This document shows positions 5,804 through 6,466 of a stretch of 6,466 nucleotides of DNA, piece after piece (position 1 is the first letter of the stretch; each line of letters opens with the position of its first letter). The position numbers and the translations under genes were made by a program. This stretch comes from PFL42 sp964492235 (GTDB lineage Bacteria > Chloroflexota > Anaerolineae > Anaerolineales > E44-bin32), in assembly GCA_964492235.1 (NCBI GenBank), contig CAZBJQ010000144.1:1-6466 (forward strand). Reading direction: 5' to 3'. Under the pieces are notes generated by a model that searched no databases, was not told the DNA's origin, and saw nothing but the letters and a program-made list of their open reading frames with translations.

Positions 5804-5812
5804 AGTATACCA
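5804..5812 (-). promoter_or_regulatory. Extended -10 promoter for lcp
   Basis: On the minus strand TGG-TATACT (5812-5804) is a near-consensus -10 with the TGn extension. The region 17 bp further upstream (CGGACG) is a poor -35, as is common for extended -10 promoters. Transcription would start near 5797, giving an lcp leader of about 70 nt. It sits about 30 bp from the plus-strand promoter, so the two are divergent and closely spaced. Confidence 0.55.
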
Positions 5813-5841
5813 TGAGGGACAGGAGGCGTCCGTCCGCTGGT

Positions 5842-5870
5842 TTGACGGGCCACCTGAGCAAAGGTATCAT
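5842..5870 (+). promoter_or_regulatory. Sigma70-type promoter for the sugar transferase gene
   Basis: -35 TTGACG (5842-5847), a 17-bp spacer and -10 TATCAT (5865-5870) lie 38 nt before the proposed GTG start. Transcription would begin near 5877, giving a leader of about 30 nt that contains the hairpin at 5881-5897. Confidence 0.65.
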
Positions 5871-5880
5871 GACGTCGCTC

Positions 5881-5897
5881 GGAGGCAGCGAGCCTCC
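5881..5897 (+). promoter_or_regulatory. Leader hairpin covering a Shine-Dalgarno-like GGAGG
   Basis: GGAGGC-AGCGA-GCCTCC forms a perfect 6-bp stem at the very 5' end of the predicted transcript. GGAGG (5881-5885) is the only good Shine-Dalgarno-like sequence in the leader, but it is 23 nt from the GTG at 5909, too far for normal use. Folding would both hide GGAGG and shorten the effective distance. Whether this regulates translation is inference. Confidence 0.35.
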
Positions 5898-5908
5898 CGA
5901 ACCGCCTT

Positions 5909-6466
5909 GTGAACAACGAACCTCCTGCCCGCGATCGCGCCCGCAATCCGAATCGCCGATGGTCCACCGGGTTGATCTTGCCGGCAGGTGGTCTGCTGCT
6001 GTGTCTCGCCGCAGCCTGGGTCCTGCGCGGTCTGCAGGCCCCGCCTCCCGGGCGCGTGATCCTTGTGTTGTCGACCGGGGCTGGAACCGCTGCCTTGAGT
6101 GAAATCCTCCTGGCAGAGACCGGCGCCACCCGGCGTCCTCGATCGTACTGCTGGGCGGCGGTGGTCGCCTCGGCCGCCGGCTTGGTTGTCCTTCTTCTGG
6201 CTCCGGGCTCGGGCCCCGCGGGCGAACCGGAGGCGGTCTTCATGGCGGGCGCCCTTCTGGGAGCTGTCCTGGCCTCATGGTGGCGGCTTGGCTTCCTCGA
6301 GGACAACTTCCCCCCTTCGCCGGACATCCGGGCTGCGGTAGAGCAAATGCATCAGCTGCGACCGGACATTGCGCGGTCGCCTTCCTTGGGCAAGCGTCTG
6401 TTCGACGTCCTAGTCGCAGCCCTGGGACTCCTGGAGTCCTCGCCTCTCTGGCTACTCTTCTCCCTC
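5909..6466 (+). CDS. Bacterial sugar transferase (polyprenyl glycosylphosphotransferase), 3' end cut by window edge
   Basis: The first 186 codons of a gene that continues past the right edge. The family moves a sugar-1-phosphate from a nucleotide sugar to undecaprenyl phosphate, the first membrane step of exopolysaccharide or cell-wall glycan synthesis. Identification rests on the domain entry GKRLFDVLVAALGLL followed by SSPLWLLFSL (about 160-186), which is the membrane-helix start of the family; the catalytic core is not in the window. Before it are three likely membrane segments (about 20-43, 80-98 and 108-130). A hydrophobic strand-like stretch, RVILVLSTGAGTAALSE (49-65), sits between the first two. 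Characterised WbaP-like enzymes usually have a longer N-terminal part with four or five helices and a nucleotide-binding-like domain, so this N-terminus is short. GTG 5909 is the only standard start between the in-frame stop at 5870-5872 and the hydrophobic region. It is divergent from lcp. Confidence 0.75.
   Translation, partial: MNNEPPARDRARNPNRRWSTGLILPAGGLLLCLAAAWVLRGLQAPPPGRVILVLSTGAGTAALSEILLAETGATRRPRSYCWAAVVASAAGLVVLLLAPGSGPAGEPEAVFMAGALLGAVLASWWRLGFLEDNFPPSPDIRAAVEQMHQLRPDIARSPSLGKRLFDVLVAALGLLESSPLWLLFSL

Noticed and set aside
5870..5872. In-frame TGA upstream of the sugar transferase GTG, considered as a selenocysteine codon because tRNA-Sec is present
   Set aside because: It overlaps the last base of the predicted -10 box, lies before the predicted transcript start, and no conserved protein sequence continues upstream of it.
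5740..6327. 195-codon open frame on the minus strand spanning the divergent promoter region
   Set aside because: Arg/Pro/Ala-rich product without motifs; it crosses both promoters and is antisense to the sugar transferase frame, which shows membrane segments and a family motif.
6099..6341. 80-codon plus-strand open frame
   Set aside because: Out of frame with the sugar transferase reading frame that covers the same DNA and continues to the window end.
1..6466. CRISPR array, insertion sequence, prophage or attachment-site duplication
   Set aside because: No regularly spaced repeats, transposase or integrase motifs, or terminal inverted repeats were seen on either strand, and the tRNA sequence has no visible partial copy elsewhere in the window.

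Overview
The window is high-GC bacterial chromosome. It holds one tRNA gene, seven well-supported protein genes (one cut by the right edge) and one doubtful small ORF. The overall style suggests a Chloroflexota bacterium, perhaps Anaerolineae-like: GTG starts, lipoproteins with Pro/Thr/Ser-rich linkers, a Roadblock/V4R gene pair, an LCP protein and a selenocysteine tRNA. This placement is inference from gene content, not a demonstrated affiliation.

Left part (1-1491). A selenocysteine tRNA (anticodon UCA, long variable arm) lies on the minus strand and runs off the left edge. It has a well-spaced promoter of its own at 106-134. Facing away from it on the plus strand is a lipoprotein fusing a DsbA-like thioredoxin domain (CPSC) to a cyclophilin-type domain, probably an extracytoplasmic folding factor.

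Middle part (1492-3497, plus strand). A strong sigma70-type promoter (TTGACA, 17 bp, TAGAGT) precedes a two-gene unit: a Roadblock/LC7 protein and, 14 nt later, a protein with a C-terminal cysteine-rich V4R domain. A GT2 glycosyltransferase of the polyprenyl-phosphate mannose synthase type follows after a 159-nt gap.

Right part (3498-6466). An LCP (LytR-CpsA-Psr) family lipoprotein and rsmA (ksgA) lie on the minus strand in the order lcp then rsmA. Between the convergent ends of the GT2 gene and rsmA is a 251-nt interval with a perfect 9-bp hairpin and a possible small ORF. Divergent from lcp is a plus-strand gene whose N-terminus is hydrophobic and which enters a bacterial sugar transferase (polyprenyl glycosylphosphotransferase) domain just before the right edge.

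Functionally, the right half is about the cell envelope. The phosphoglycosyltransferase would start glycan synthesis on undecaprenyl phosphate, the GT2 enzyme would make a polyprenyl-phosphate sugar donor, and the LCP protein would attach finished glycopolymer to the wall or another acceptor. No CRISPR array, insertion sequence or phage gene was seen. No clearly undescribed multi-gene system is visible. The least ordinary items are the DsbA-cyclophilin fusion with altered isomerase residues, the Roadblock/V4R pair, and the divergent promoter region with a hairpin over a Shine-Dalgarno-like sequence.
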